A stretch of DNA of 64,000 bases from Rothia sp. (in: high G+C Gram-positive bacteria) (GTDB lineage Bacteria; Actinomycetota; Actinomycetes; Actinomycetales; Micrococcaceae): the NCBI GenBank assembly GCA_030529845.1, contig JAUMWB010000005.1:62001-126000 (forward strand), given 5' to 3'. The notes beneath the pieces were generated by a model that saw nothing but the letters and a program-made list of their open reading frames with translations, made no database searches and was not told the origin of the DNA. Every line of letters starts with the position of its first letter. Position 1 is the stretch's first letter. Shown here one piece after another: positions 56,081 through 64,000 of this stretch. The translations under genes and the position numbers were made by a program.

Positions 56081-56548
56081 ATGACAGCCCACTACCCCGT
56101 TTTCGTTTACGGCACCCTGCGCCCCGGTATGAGTAATCATCACTGGTTCCGTGGGGCGGATGCCAACAGGGTCGATGCGACCATCACCGGCTACGAGCTG
56201 GTCACTAACGGCTCCTACCCCTACCTGCTCCCGGCGTCCGCCCCGGTCAGCACGCCAGCTGGCAGCGGTGATACAGGTGCGGACGCCCCCGCCCCGGTAG
56301 TGCGCGGCACTCTGGTGTTCGTAGACCCCGCCGACTGGGAGACTGTGGCCGCTTCCCTGGATGAGCTGGAGGGGACCAACCCGGCCCACCCTGTGCACGA
56401 TGACAACCTCTATAACCGGGTGCTGGCCCAGGTGGTAACGGAGGCCGGGGAGAACATCACCGCTTGGGTTTATATTCCGCCTACCCACCGTCATGAGGAG
56501 CTGCGGAGGCGCCACCGGCGGGTGCCTGGTGGGGAGTGGCGCGAATAG
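56081..56548 (+). CDS. Gamma-glutamylcyclotransferase-family protein
   Basis: This encodes 155 aa. The motif VFVYGTLRPGMSNHHWF (about 7-23) is the substrate-binding loop of the GGCT/AIG2 fold. The catalytic Glu is probably in SLDELEGTNPAHP (about 105). A proline/alanine-rich insert (about 50-72) contains two over-used octamers. It is probably cytosolic and acts on gamma-glutamyl amines or peptides. True specificity is unknown for this subgroup. Confidence 0.8.
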   Translation: MTAHYPVFVYGTLRPGMSNHHWFRGADANRVDATITGYELVTNGSYPYLLPASAPVSTPAGSGDTGADAPAPVVRGTLVFVDPADWETVAASLDELEGTNPAHPVHDDNLYNRVLAQVVTEAGENITAWVYIPPTHRHEELRRRHRRVPGGEWRE

Positions 56549-56612
56549 AAGAAAAGAACACGTAAGACCAGGCCCAATGAGGTCGCGGGTCTGGGCAGGC
56601 AGCTTGGGGAAC

Positions 56613-56654
56613 AAAAGTATAAAAAAGTATAAAAAGTATAAAAAAGTATAAAAT
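56613..56654. repeat. A-rich tandem repeat at ATPase start
   Basis: Units of AAAAAGTAT, 9-10 nt long, are repeated four times in a row (AAAAGTAT, AAAAAAGTAT, AAAAAGTAT, AAAAAAGTAT) and end in AAAATG. It lies directly before the ribosome site and start codon of the AAA ATPase. Confidence 0.85.
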
Positions 56655-56661
56655 GAGGGGT

Positions 56662-57768
56662 ATGCGCAACCCCTTCTCCCCTTCATTTGGTGCTACCCCA
56701 CCCAACATCTTCGGCCGCACTAAGGAACTTAACAGTTTCAAAGAAGCTCTCCAAGAAGGGCCTGGCAGCCCTGGCCGTGCCATGCTTTTCACCGGTGCCC
56801 GAGGAATGGGAAAAACCGTACTGCTCAACGAAATCGAAAACATCGCCCGTGATCATGGGTGGGCAACAATCTCTGAAACAGCAACACCCGGCGTAGCCCA
56901 AAGACTCCAAGAAACCTACCTGCCGTTGGCTCTTGACGACTGGGGAAAACGGTCCCCCAAAAGTCATATAACATCAGTTTCTGTCACCGGCCTCGGCAGC
57001 CTCACCCGCAGTATCAGCGAACAACCCCCTGTTGTTCCCACTCTTCGGTTGCTCCTGGGTGAAGTTCTTGATGTCCTTGAAGAACATAGCTCAGGACTGC
57101 TCATTACCCTCGATGAAGTCCATCGCGAAAACATAGATGACCTTAGGGAAATTGCAACAGCAATCCAACATCTCTTCCGTGAAGGACGCAATATCATGTT
57201 TGTTGCCGCAGGGCTACCGCACGCTATCCATGATTTGCTGAACGATAACGTCCTTACTTTTCTACGGCGGGCAGAACGCTATTCGCTAGGTCTGCTATCA
57301 CCGCAAGCGAGGCATAATGCCTTTGTAGAAGCATTTGCAGGTAGCGGAAAAACTATTTCGCCAGAGGCCGTTGAACGGGCAGCTAGGGCCTCCCAGGGAT
57401 ACCCCTACCTCATACAGTTACTGGGTTATCATGCCTGGCGACTGTCTGCTAATAATTCTCAAGTGGATACAGCTACGGTCGAAGAAGCAATTCAGGTTGC
57501 CCGCTCAAAACTCACGTATCTTGTGCATGAGCCTGCCCTATCCGCGCTTTCTCACGGTGACATGGAATTTTTAAGGGCTATGACTCATGACAAAGGGGAA
57601 AGCAAAATTGCCGAGATTGCAGGGCGCCTCGGCAAAACTGTTCAAGAAATCAGTGTCTACCGCCAGCGGCTTTTGAAAGCAGAGGTTATCGCGTCAACAG
57701 GCCACGGAAAACTTTCTTTTGTCTTGCCCTATATGCAGGAATTTATCACTCAGGAATTCGCTGAATAA
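56662..57768 (+). CDS. AAA/STAND-like ATPase, unknown
   Basis: This encodes 368 aa from ATG 56662 (GAGG upstream; ATG 56653 is also in frame). It has an Orc1/AAA_16-like P-loop domain: NIFGRTKELNSF, Walker A GARGMGKT (45-52), Walker B LLITLDEVH (146-154), and a sensor-like FVAAGLPHAI. The C-terminus reads as a winged helix (KIAEIAGRLGKTVQEISVYRQRLLKAEVI, about 313-341). That architecture suits a nucleotide-switch regulator or a component of a defence or stress system. It is AT-richer than both neighbours. No partner effector gene is adjacent. Confidence 0.75.
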   Translation: MRNPFSPSFGATPPNIFGRTKELNSFKEALQEGPGSPGRAMLFTGARGMGKTVLLNEIENIARDHGWATISETATPGVAQRLQETYLPLALDDWGKRSPKSHITSVSVTGLGSLTRSISEQPPVVPTLRLLLGEVLDVLEEHSSGLLITLDEVHRENIDDLREIATAIQHLFREGRNIMFVAAGLPHAIHDLLNDNVLTFLRRAERYSLGLLSPQARHNAFVEAFAGSGKTISPEAVERAARASQGYPYLIQLLGYHAWRLSANNSQVDTATVEEAIQVARSKLTYLVHEPALSALSHGDMEFLRAMTHDKGESKIAEIAGRLGKTVQEISVYRQRLLKAEVIASTGHGKLSFVLPYMQEFITQEFAE

Positions 57769-57777
57769 CGGACTGTC

Positions 57778-58104
57778 CTAGTCAAAGCTAAATTTCGCCA
57801 GGGTCACACAGCCGTAGCCCTCCACGGGATTGAAGCCCCTACCTCGGTAAAGGTCAATCACGTGCTGGTTGCTGGGGTGGGTGTCTGTGGTGATGTAGAC
57901 CTGGCGGACGCCACCCACGGCCTCCAACGCCATGTCGAGTAGGTGGGAGCCCAGACCAGACTTCTGAAAGTCCGGGTTGATGAGTAGGTCTTGAATATAG
58001 CTAATGCTGACCCCATCACCGACAACCCGCACTAGCCCGGCGAGCCGGCCGGTGGCGTCCTCGCGAGCTACCGCCAGGTAAAGGCTACCTGCGCACATGG
58101 GCAC
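57778..58104 (-). CDS. GNAT acetyltransferase, short
   Basis: This encodes 108 aa from GTG 58104; the frame is open for 20 more codons upstream (to a stop at 58165), so the true start may be earlier. The core is present: YLAVAREDATGRLAGLVRVVGDG, then the acetyl-CoA loop NPDFQKSGLGSHLLDMALE (about 43-61) and HPSNQHVIDLYRGRGF. Even with the extension the N-terminal helices are short, so it may be a compact GNAT or a slightly truncated gene. It is convergent with the ATPase. Confidence 0.7.
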   Translation of the reverse strand: MPMCAGSLYLAVAREDATGRLAGLVRVVGDGVSISYIQDLLINPDFQKSGLGSHLLDMALEAVGGVRQVYITTDTHPSNQHVIDLYRGRGFNPVEGYGCVTLAKFSFD

Positions 58105-58180
58105 CAGGTCTTCGGGGCGGTTGGTGTAAGCGCTCCGGTCGGCATCGCTACGCCCAGGCCGCCCCTAGCGCCCCAGCGCC

Positions 58181-58930
58181 TTAGATTCGGTAATCCGTCA
58201 TTTCGAAGATCTGTAGGAAGCGCTGGATGCGTTCGTTGTCGGAGGCGAAGAAGGCTTCGGGGGCGCCGTTATAAAGCACGTTGCCGCCGTCGAGGAAGAC
58301 GATGCGGTCGGCGACCCGGCGGGCGAAGGTCATGTTGTGGGTAACGACCACCAGGGAACGCTTTTCTGCCGCCAGGTCTACCAGCACCTTAATAACTTCC
58401 GCTTCAAGTTCAGGGTCCAGGGCGCTGGTGGGTTCATCAAAGAGCAGGTAGTCGGGGGCGACCGCCAGAGCGCGGGCTATAGCAACGCGCTGCTGCTGAC
58501 CGCCTGAGAGGTTATCGGGGTAGGCGTCCGCCTTGTGCCCCAGCCCCACCTTTTCTAGGAGTTCGCGCGCGAGCTGGGCTGCGGCGTCCTTACCCATCTT
58601 GCCATTGAGCACCGGGGCCAGGGCCACGTTCTGCTCAGCGGTGTAGTGGGGGAAGAGATTGAAGTTCTGGAAGACCATGGCCGAGTGCTTGCGGATGGTG
58701 CGTACCTGCTCATCGGTCAGGCCGGCGGCGAAGTCCACCGAGTCGCCCTCGATGGTCAGGACGCCGGACTCGGGGGTTTCAAGCAGGTTGAGGCAGCGCA
58801 GCAGGGTGGATTTGCCCGAGCCGGAGGGGCCGAGAATGACCGTGGTTTCGCCGTTGTCGAGGTCCAGGGAGATGTCACGCAGGATGGTGTTCTCGCCGAA
58901 GCTTTTGGTGAGGTTCTTCAGGCTAAGCAT
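58181..58930 (-). CDS. Polar amino acid ABC transporter ATP-binding protein
   Basis: This is a GlnQ/HisP-type ATPase of 249 aa. Walker A is GPSGSGKST, the signature NLSGGQQQRVAIARAL, Walker B YLLFDEPTSALDPE, and the switch VVTHNMTFARRV. It overlaps the permease gene upstream by 8 bases and completes a permease-binding protein-ATPase operon on the minus strand. Confidence 0.93.
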   Translation of the reverse strand: MLSLKNLTKSFGENTILRDISLDLDNGETTVILGPSGSGKSTLLRCLNLLETPESGVLTIEGDSVDFAAGLTDEQVRTIRKHSAMVFQNFNLFPHYTAEQNVALAPVLNGKMGKDAAAQLARELLEKVGLGHKADAYPDNLSGGQQQRVAIARALAVAPDYLLFDEPTSALDPELEAEVIKVLVDLAAEKRSLVVVTHNMTFARRVADRIVFLDGGNVLYNGAPEAFFASDNERIQRFLQIFEMTDYRI

Positions 58931-59600
58931 TGGCTGTCCTTATGTAACGGCTGGTGCGCTTTTCGAGGGCGCGCTGGGCGATGGAGAGCAGGGTGAAGAT
59001 GACCAGGTAGATAGCGGCGACTTCCAGGTACATGGCCAAGGGCTCGAAGGTGCGGGCGGCGACCTGCTTGCCGGACTGGAAGAGGTCCACCATGGAGATG
59101 ACCGAGACCAGGGAGGTGCCCTTGACCAGGTCGATCAGGTCGTTGCCCAGCGGGGGCAGGGCGATGCGGGTGGCCTGCGGGACGACGACGTGGCGCAGGG
59201 TCTGCATCTTGGTGAAGTTGAGGGTTCGGGCAGCTTCAAACTGGCCGCGCGGAATCGAGGCGTAGGCTGAGCGGAAGGTCTCTGCCACATAGGCTCCGGT
59301 GTTGAGGCTGAGCGCGATGATGGCGGCGGGCCAGGTGTCAAGGGTGATGCCGATGCGGGGTAGCCCGTAGAACACCAGGAAGAGCTGCACCAGAAGCGGG
59401 GTGCCGCGGAAGAACCACACGAAGGCTGTTGCCAGCCAGTTGAGCGGGTTGTAGCGGCTGAGGTTGCGGGCGGCGGTGGCCAGCAGACCCAGCACCAGTG
59501 CGAGCACGAAGGAGATGAGGGTCAGCGGGATGGTCACCTGCACGGTGGCCAGCAGCAGGGAGGGCAGGGATTGTGCCCAGAGTTCTAGGTAGCGGTCCAT
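58923..59600 (-). CDS. Polar amino acid ABC transporter permease
   Basis: This HisM/GlnP-type permease has 225 aa and about five spans. The EAA loop is SIPRGQFEAARTLNFTKMQTLRHVVVPQATRIALPPLGND (about 116-155), typical of polar amino-acid importers. Only one permease gene is present, so it probably forms a homodimer. Confidence 0.92.
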   Translation of the reverse strand: MDRYLELWAQSLPSLLLATVQVTIPLTLISFVLALVLGLLATAARNLSRYNPLNWLATAFVWFFRGTPLLVQLFLVFYGLPRIGITLDTWPAAIIALSLNTGAYVAETFRSAYASIPRGQFEAARTLNFTKMQTLRHVVVPQATRIALPPLGNDLIDLVKGTSLVSVISMVDLFQSGKQVAARTFEPLAMYLEVAAIYLVIFTLLSIAQRALEKRTSRYIRTANA

Positions 59601-59657
59601 AGTGTTCTACGGGTTACTTTCGGTTCGGACGCCGGGGTGCGGCTTGCCGGGGCCGGG

Positions 59658-60485
59658 TTAGGCCTTGGGGCTGAGGTCGATGCCAACGTACTTTTCGTAG
59701 ATGGCCTTGAAGTCGCCGTTCTCCAGGTGCTTGGCGATGGAGTCATTGATGGCGGTCTGCAGGGTGGTGGCACCCTTGGGCATGAGAATAGCTGCCTCGG
59801 AGTGGTCGCCCAGGCTACCTTCAAGTAGGCGGATGGGGGCGTCGGGGTGCTGTTCCTGATAGTAGGCGAAGGTGACGGCGTCGTTACCGCAGGCGTCCAC
59901 GCGGCCGGTAAGTACCTGTTCGATGGCTTCGTCGAAGCCGGTAACGATGGTCATCTGGGCGCCAGCTTCTTCGAGCAGGGTGCGGAAGTTGGAGGTCTCT
60001 GAGGACGCGGCGGTTGCACCGTTCAAGTCTTCTACCTTCTGCAGGGATGAGGAGTCGAGGACAGCTACCTTACCTTCTGAGGCAACGTAGGGCACTGAGA
60101 AGTCGTACTTGAGCTTGCGTTCTTCGGTGGGTGAGACGTTGTTGATGACGATGTCGTAGCGGTCTGCATCCACACCGGCGATCAGGGAGTCCCAGGGGGT
60201 TTCGGTGTATTCGGCTTCAACGCCTAGGTCAGCGGCGATGAGGTCGGCAATTTCTTTTTCCATGCCCACGAGTTCGCCGGCTTCGTTGTGGTAGTTCCAG
60301 GGGGCGAAGGTGCCTTCGAAGCCGATGCGGATCTTACCGGCGTCCTTGATGGCCTGCAGCTTATCAGCTGCTGCGGTGGATGAGCCGGAGGTGGTGGAGG
60401 ATGATGAGCCGCAGGCGGCCAAGGCCAGGGCGAGGGCAGACGCGCCAGTGAGAGCGAGAGCGGAACGACGGTTGATTGCTGTCAT
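59658..60485 (-). CDS. Amino acid ABC transporter substrate-binding lipoprotein
   Basis: This family 3 solute-binding protein has 275 aa. I chose ATG 60485 (MTAINRRSALALTG); the longer frame adds an implausible leader. The lipobox is ALALAACGSS. The signature GKIRIGFEGTFAPWNYHNEAGELVGMEKEIADLIAADLG is diagnostic of the family. A candidate minus-strand promoter has -10 TATAAG near 60530. Upstream of it are direct repeats GTTACG (60563 and 60574) that could bind a regulator. The rest of this 307-nt divergent gap shows a small CCCCTC/GAGGGG hairpin only. Confidence 0.92.
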   Translation of the reverse strand: MTAINRRSALALTGASALALALAACGSSSSTTSGSSTAAADKLQAIKDAGKIRIGFEGTFAPWNYHNEAGELVGMEKEIADLIAADLGVEAEYTETPWDSLIAGVDADRYDIVINNVSPTEERKLKYDFSVPYVASEGKVAVLDSSSLQKVEDLNGATAASSETSNFRTLLEEAGAQMTIVTGFDEAIEQVLTGRVDACGNDAVTFAYYQEQHPDAPIRLLEGSLGDHSEAAILMPKGATTLQTAINDSIAKHLENGDFKAIYEKYVGIDLSPKA

Positions 60486-60792
60486 GGTACCTGTCTTTCG
60501 GTGGTGACACTTTGGGTAACTGCGCAAGCTTATAACAGGTGAAGCCCCCACAAAGAATTATTGTTACGCAAGTGTTACGAAAATTTTTCAGGAGAGGTTG
60601 GAGATATCATGAAACGCCACTAAGGCACCCCTCCCATCAGCAAGAATGAGGGGAAAAACACTTTTGAGCAGGACTGCACTAAAGCAAAGTAGCCTCATTC
60701 AACAAGCAAACACCCTTGCCCCAAAGGGAGTGGACTACTAAATTTGGAACCACATACAAAACAAAAGCATACTTATAAGAGAGGTGTTTCAC

Positions 60793-61479
60793 ATGTTCAT
60801 CTTTAGCAAGACTACGACCACCGCTTCAGCGAGCAGCGACGATCCCATCGCCGAGCTTGTAGAGCTGAACCCCGGCACCTCCTATTCACAGATGCAGGCT
60901 GACCTTTCGGCCTATGCAGAAGCTAATAACACCACCGTGGAGTCTGTTGCACAGGAAGCACTCGAGGACGCCCGGGGAAGCACTACCAACAACGTTACAA
61001 GCTCTTCTGGCTTCCGTCAGACTGTTCCCGTCTTACCTGCTGGGCGGAATAGGGGTGACATCTTTATCACTCCCGCAAATACCCTCGGTTTTGATCACGG
61101 TCATACTGGCCTGTACTTCTCAGCCGAAGAAATCATTGAAGCCCCCGGCAAAAAGGGTGAACATACTCAAAGCCATAGAATCAGCCGAAACAACGTATCA
61201 GCACCATCTGGCTCAGTTTTGCTCAATGTGAAAATTGACCAGGCTACCAAGGATTCTGTCGCAGATTGGACGAATGAGAACCTACTAGGTCGCCCCTATA
61301 ACTCAAACTTTGCTGTCAATAAATTTGGTAGCTTCTCAGCCCTCAACTGCTCTCAGCTGGTCTGGCACGCCTACGATGTTGCCGCCGGTATCGATTTAGA
61401 CAGCAACGGCGGCCCCGGTGTCTACCCCTACAACGTTAAGGACTCCGAACACACCGAAATTTACCATACCGTGAGCTAA
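60793..61479 (+). CDS. YiiX-like permuted NlpC/P60 cysteine hydrolase
   Basis: This encodes 228 aa. ATG 60793 is favoured by AGAGAGG about 8 nt upstream; an in-frame GTG three codons earlier overlaps that site. GDIFITP (88-94) and the His in DHGHTGLYFS (101-110) come before the Cys in ALNCSQLVWHAYDVAAGIDL (C186), the order of the permuted papain-like YiiX/YycO group. The C-terminus PGVYPYNVKDSEHTEIYH is also typical. It may cut peptide, amide or thioester bonds. No signal peptide is seen, although a lipoprotein gene follows after 14 nt. Confidence 0.78.
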   Translation: MFIFSKTTTTASASSDDPIAELVELNPGTSYSQMQADLSAYAEANNTTVESVAQEALEDARGSTTNNVTSSSGFRQTVPVLPAGRNRGDIFITPANTLGFDHGHTGLYFSAEEIIEAPGKKGEHTQSHRISRNNVSAPSGSVLLNVKIDQATKDSVADWTNENLLGRPYNSNFAVNKFGSFSALNCSQLVWHAYDVAAGIDLDSNGGPGVYPYNVKDSEHTEIYHTVS

Positions 61480-61493
61480 GTAAGGAGATTACC

Positions 61494-62666
61494 ATGAAAA
61501 AAAGAAGTCTTATCGCACTCACAGCTACCTTCCTCCTTACTGCCTGCACCCCTCCCCCAGCTTTAGACGGATGGCCTGAAGCAAAGCTTACCGGGAATAA
61601 CTTAGAGGACGTTGAATACGCGCTTTATCTCAGCCCCCAAGTGGTTGGCTCGACCCCCGTTGACCGTAGCTATCTTGCCCTCATTAAAGCTGATGGATCC
61701 TATGAAACCATAAGGGTGGATGGGCTAGATAACGGTGGTGTTTTCTGGACAGAAGAAGGAATCCACTTTGCTGATAAATCCGCAGACTATCTGCTGACCG
61801 ATGAAAAACTCGAAAAATGGTCTCTTGAAAAATCTGACTTGATGTACGGCTACAATCTTCATCCCGACGGCTCTACCGTAGGTCTCTACAGCTTTGGTTC
61901 CCAGGAAAATCAGGGGTATACAACTCAGGTTATTCAACGAAACGGAGATGATGTTATCTCCTTTCCAACCGAGGGTTCATACTATGATTCAGGAATTTGC
62001 CCGGATGGAACAATCGTAGGGATTTCTCCGACCACTGGACATTACAAAAATGACGGAGTTGAAGAAAAAATTCTTGTCACAATTGATGAGAAGGAAGAAA
62101 AAGAAAAACTAGTTCTTAATTTTCCTAACTACCATACCCCTGCAAACGACTTGCACTGCCGGGACGGAAAAGTATTTGCCCTGGGTACACTGCCTGAAGA
62201 GAATGAATACGGTAGCTACCAGTACGGCGATGTGCTCACTTTCGACCTTGAAACAAGAGAGTTCTTAGCGGTCCCTGTGACGGATGAAGAAGGGGACCCC
62301 CTACCTCTTACCCATGAAGACGGCACTGGAGTAGCACACGCTCAAGCTATAGATAATGAAGCTATCAAAGATGGCAAACTGTCCTGGTACCTGGGGAATA
62401 CCATCTATGAGACTGATGTCGCTACAGGCGTGACCAAAGAGCTCTTCGACATCTCCGCAACTAAACAAGGGCTGTCCAACTCACAGGTTGTTTTCAGGGA
62501 AGTCGATATCGTCGTCTTCTCTTACAACCAAGACGAAGAAATCCAGATGGTTCGTTACGACCGCTCAACTGGGCATGAACTTGACCGTGTTCAAGTCGAC
62601 GGTCTAACTGAGAAAACCTCAGTCAAGATGATACCCCGAGGGTTCGCCGCTAAACCACTAACCTGA
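61494..62666 (+). CDS. Lipoprotein, unknown
   Basis: This encodes 390 aa with a strong AAGGAG site. The signal peptide KKRSLIALTATFLLTAC has a lipobox with C18. The mature part is acidic and rich in Tyr/Asp/Glu, with repeated short beta-like stretches (GVFWTEEGIHFAD, DGSTVGLYSFGS, DGTIVGISPTTG, DGKLSWYLGNTIYETD). This suggests a beta-propeller-like fold. It is AT-richer than surrounding genes and co-oriented with the YiiX-like gene, so the two probably form an operon at the cell surface. The family is not recognised. Confidence 0.65.
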   Translation: MKKRSLIALTATFLLTACTPPPALDGWPEAKLTGNNLEDVEYALYLSPQVVGSTPVDRSYLALIKADGSYETIRVDGLDNGGVFWTEEGIHFADKSADYLLTDEKLEKWSLEKSDLMYGYNLHPDGSTVGLYSFGSQENQGYTTQVIQRNGDDVISFPTEGSYYDSGICPDGTIVGISPTTGHYKNDGVEEKILVTIDEKEEKEKLVLNFPNYHTPANDLHCRDGKVFALGTLPEENEYGSYQYGDVLTFDLETREFLAVPVTDEEGDPLPLTHEDGTGVAHAQAIDNEAIKDGKLSWYLGNTIYETDVATGVTKELFDISATKQGLSNSQVVFREVDIVVFSYNQDEEIQMVRYDRSTGHELDRVQVDGLTEKTSVKMIPRGFAAKPLT

Positions 62667-62677
62667 GCCCTCGCACA

Positions 62678-62719
62678 GAAGGGTGGGCTTCTATCCCAGG
62701 AGCCCACCCTTCGTATCTT
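62678..62719. terminator. Terminator between lipoprotein gene and metB
   Basis: GAAGGGTGGGCT pairs with AGCCCACCCTTC around an 11-nt loop, with GTATCTTT after it. It lies between convergent genes. Confidence 0.8.
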
Positions 62720-62728
62720 TACCCCGCC

Positions 62729-63865
62729 CTAGGCAGCGTCCAGGGCAGAGGTCATATCCTCCAGCAGGTCCTCAACGTCCTCAATACCGACGGCTACGCG
62801 CACCAGGCGGGTGGTGAGGCCGGCATCGTCACGGTCTTCTGGGGAGTAGGCGCCCTGGGTCATGGTGGTGGGTAGGCAGACCAGGGACTCAATGCCGCCG
62901 AGGGAGACAGCGAAGGTGAAGACCTTGAGGGAGTCGAGGAAGGCCTTGATGTCGTGGCCTTCCTTGACGGTGAAGGAGAAGAGGGCGCCCTTGCCGGTGG
63001 CCTGTTCAGCCTGGATCTGAGCTTCCTCGGCGCTGTAGGAGCCGGGGAAGTAGACGGTCTCTACGGCGGGGTGGGCGGCGACAGCCTCGATGATGGCTTC
63101 GGCGTTGGCCTGCTGGCGTTCCATGCGCAGGGCCAGAGTTTTGACGTTCTGTAGCAGGCGGTAGGAGTCGATGGGTGAGAGCACGCCGCCGGAGATCAGC
63201 TGGGCCTTGAAGAGCTTGTCGGCCAGGTCGGTGTCGTTGGTGGTGGCGACGCCCGCGAGCAGGTCACCGTGACCGGCCAGGTACTTGGTGGCTGACTGCA
63301 CGACGATGTCGGCACCCAGTTCCAGGGGCTTTTGCAGGTAGGGGGTCATAACGGTGTTATCAACGACCAGCAGGGCCCCGTGGCGGTGGGCCAGCTCGGC
63401 GACCTTCTTGATGTCGGTGACGCGCAGGGTGGGGTTGGAGGGGGTCTCAATGAAGACCATGCCCACGTTTTTACCCTCGAAATGGGCGTCGGAGAGGGTG
63501 GAGAGGTCGTAGACCAGTTCGTGTGCGACTCCGCGCTTGGGCAGTTCGATGGTAGCGAAGCGGTAGTTGCCGCCGTAGACGGGCATGCCCATGAGCAGGG
63601 TCTGACCGTGTTCCAGGATTCCCATGGCGGCGGTGGTGGCTGCCATGCCGGAGCCGTAGAGGAAGGCATGCTCGGCACCCTCGATGGCGGCGAGGGTGGT
63701 TTCTGCCTTGGAGCGGGTGGGGTTGCCGCCGCGCTGGTATTCGAAGGGGCCTTCGGTGCCGTCGGTGGGCTGGCCGAAGGTGGAGGCGGTGTAAATCGGG
63801 GGTACGACGGCCTGTTCTTCGTTAGAGTGCACGGCGTGGATTGCGCGGGTGGTAAAGCCTGCCAC
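62729..63865 (-). CDS. metB: Cystathionine gamma-synthase
   Basis: This PLP enzyme of 378 aa condenses an activated homoserine with cysteine in methionine synthesis. I chose the GTG at 63865 because GAAAGGA lies 6 nt upstream and the protein then begins VAGFTTRAIH as in the family; the longer frame runs through the promoter. Signatures are the PLP lysine in VQSATKYLAGHGD, YQRGGNPTRSKAETTLAAIEGAEHAFLYGSGMAA, and LGGIESLVCLPTTMTQG. Cystathionine gamma-lyase activity is an alternative, because the two are hard to separate by sequence. Confidence 0.88.
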   Translation of the reverse strand: MAGFTTRAIHAVHSNEEQAVVPPIYTASTFGQPTDGTEGPFEYQRGGNPTRSKAETTLAAIEGAEHAFLYGSGMAATTAAMGILEHGQTLLMGMPVYGGNYRFATIELPKRGVAHELVYDLSTLSDAHFEGKNVGMVFIETPSNPTLRVTDIKKVAELAHRHGALLVVDNTVMTPYLQKPLELGADIVVQSATKYLAGHGDLLAGVATTNDTDLADKLFKAQLISGGVLSPIDSYRLLQNVKTLALRMERQQANAEAIIEAVAAHPAVETVYFPGSYSAEEAQIQAEQATGKGALFSFTVKEGHDIKAFLDSLKVFTFAVSLGGIESLVCLPTTMTQGAYSPEDRDDAGLTTRLVRVAVGIEDVEDLLEDMTSALDAA

Positions 63866-63898
63866 AGTGATTCCTTTCGGTGTCAAGAAAAAAGCGTA

Positions 63899-63927
63899 TT
63901 TATAGAGCCTATACCTGCTATCTGCAA
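63899..63927 (-). promoter_or_regulatory. Promoter of metB
   Basis: On the minus strand -35 TTGCAG (63922-63927) and -10 TATAAA (63899-63904) are separated by 17 nt, and the GTG start is 34 nt further. No SAM-type riboswitch is seen in the short stretch up to the window edge. Confidence 0.6.
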
Positions 63928-64000
63928 GGCAGAGAATTAATGTTACGTGTTTATGACGTTGCTCTTGGACAAACACAAGAGGTATAGCCAAAGGCACATC

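Overview
The window looks like a chromosomal segment of a high-GC Gram-positive actinobacterium, most likely Micrococcaceae and probably Rothia. This rests on gene content and style: purS-purQ-purL, a small 4.5S-type SRP RNA, a very long Pro/Gln-rich DnaX, an HtaA surface heme protein with a LANTG anchor, many GTG/TTG starts and a SAM-IV-type riboswitch. No database search was run, so genus is an inference. I see no IS element, prophage, rRNA operon or CRISPR array.

Layout. 0-2 kb: NAD salvage (NadR-like, cut by the window edge, and PnuC), then a structured repeat. 2.3-7.2 kb: tRNA-Ser(GGA), SRP RNA, dnaX-recR. 7.3-11.3 kb: aspartokinase between two AT-richer islands of small secreted, membrane and unknown proteins. 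11.3-15.9 kb: a conserved actinobacterial protein, a secreted metalloprotease, a PepSY membrane protein, and a DUF1304/TetR divergent pair. 16.2-19.6 kb: purSQL. 19.9-21.7 kb: a Tat-exported protein and a deletion scar (headless TetR facing a headless permease). 21.9-28 kb: heme acquisition (heme oxygenase, triple-HtaA wall protein, hmuTUV). 28-33.6 kb: a P-type ATPase, a PTS EIIBCA with an attenuator-like leader, and a GNAT. 33.8-41 kb: a peptide ABC transporter split by an antisense PH-domain gene. 41-45.6 kb: 2-hydroxyacid dehydrogenase, TetR, cardiolipin synthase, glgC.

45.7-50.2 kb is the most system-like locus. It holds two NtaA/SnaA-type flavin monooxygenases, a flavin reductase, a divergent TetR with a paired operator, and a SAM-IV riboswitch plus terminator in front of the first monooxygenase. 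I read it as an organosulfur-scavenging module with two inputs: SAM level and an inducer sensed by TetR. 50.2-51.5 kb carries an AbiEi/DUF559 gene flanked by two copies of a 57-nt covarying hairpin repeat. 51.8-57.8 kb: acs, a YgiB/YgiC-like pair, a second copy of the long structured repeat, a gamma-glutamylcyclotransferase, and an AAA ATPase behind an A-rich tandem repeat. 57.8-64 kb: a GNAT, a polar amino-acid ABC transporter, a YiiX-like cysteine hydrolase with a lipoprotein, and metB.

Three window-wide signals are not explained by genes: two families of hairpin repeats whose stems differ between copies but stay complementary, and the strongly over-used octamer GCGTCCGC/GCGGACGC, which also appears as inverted pairs in intergenic hairpins.
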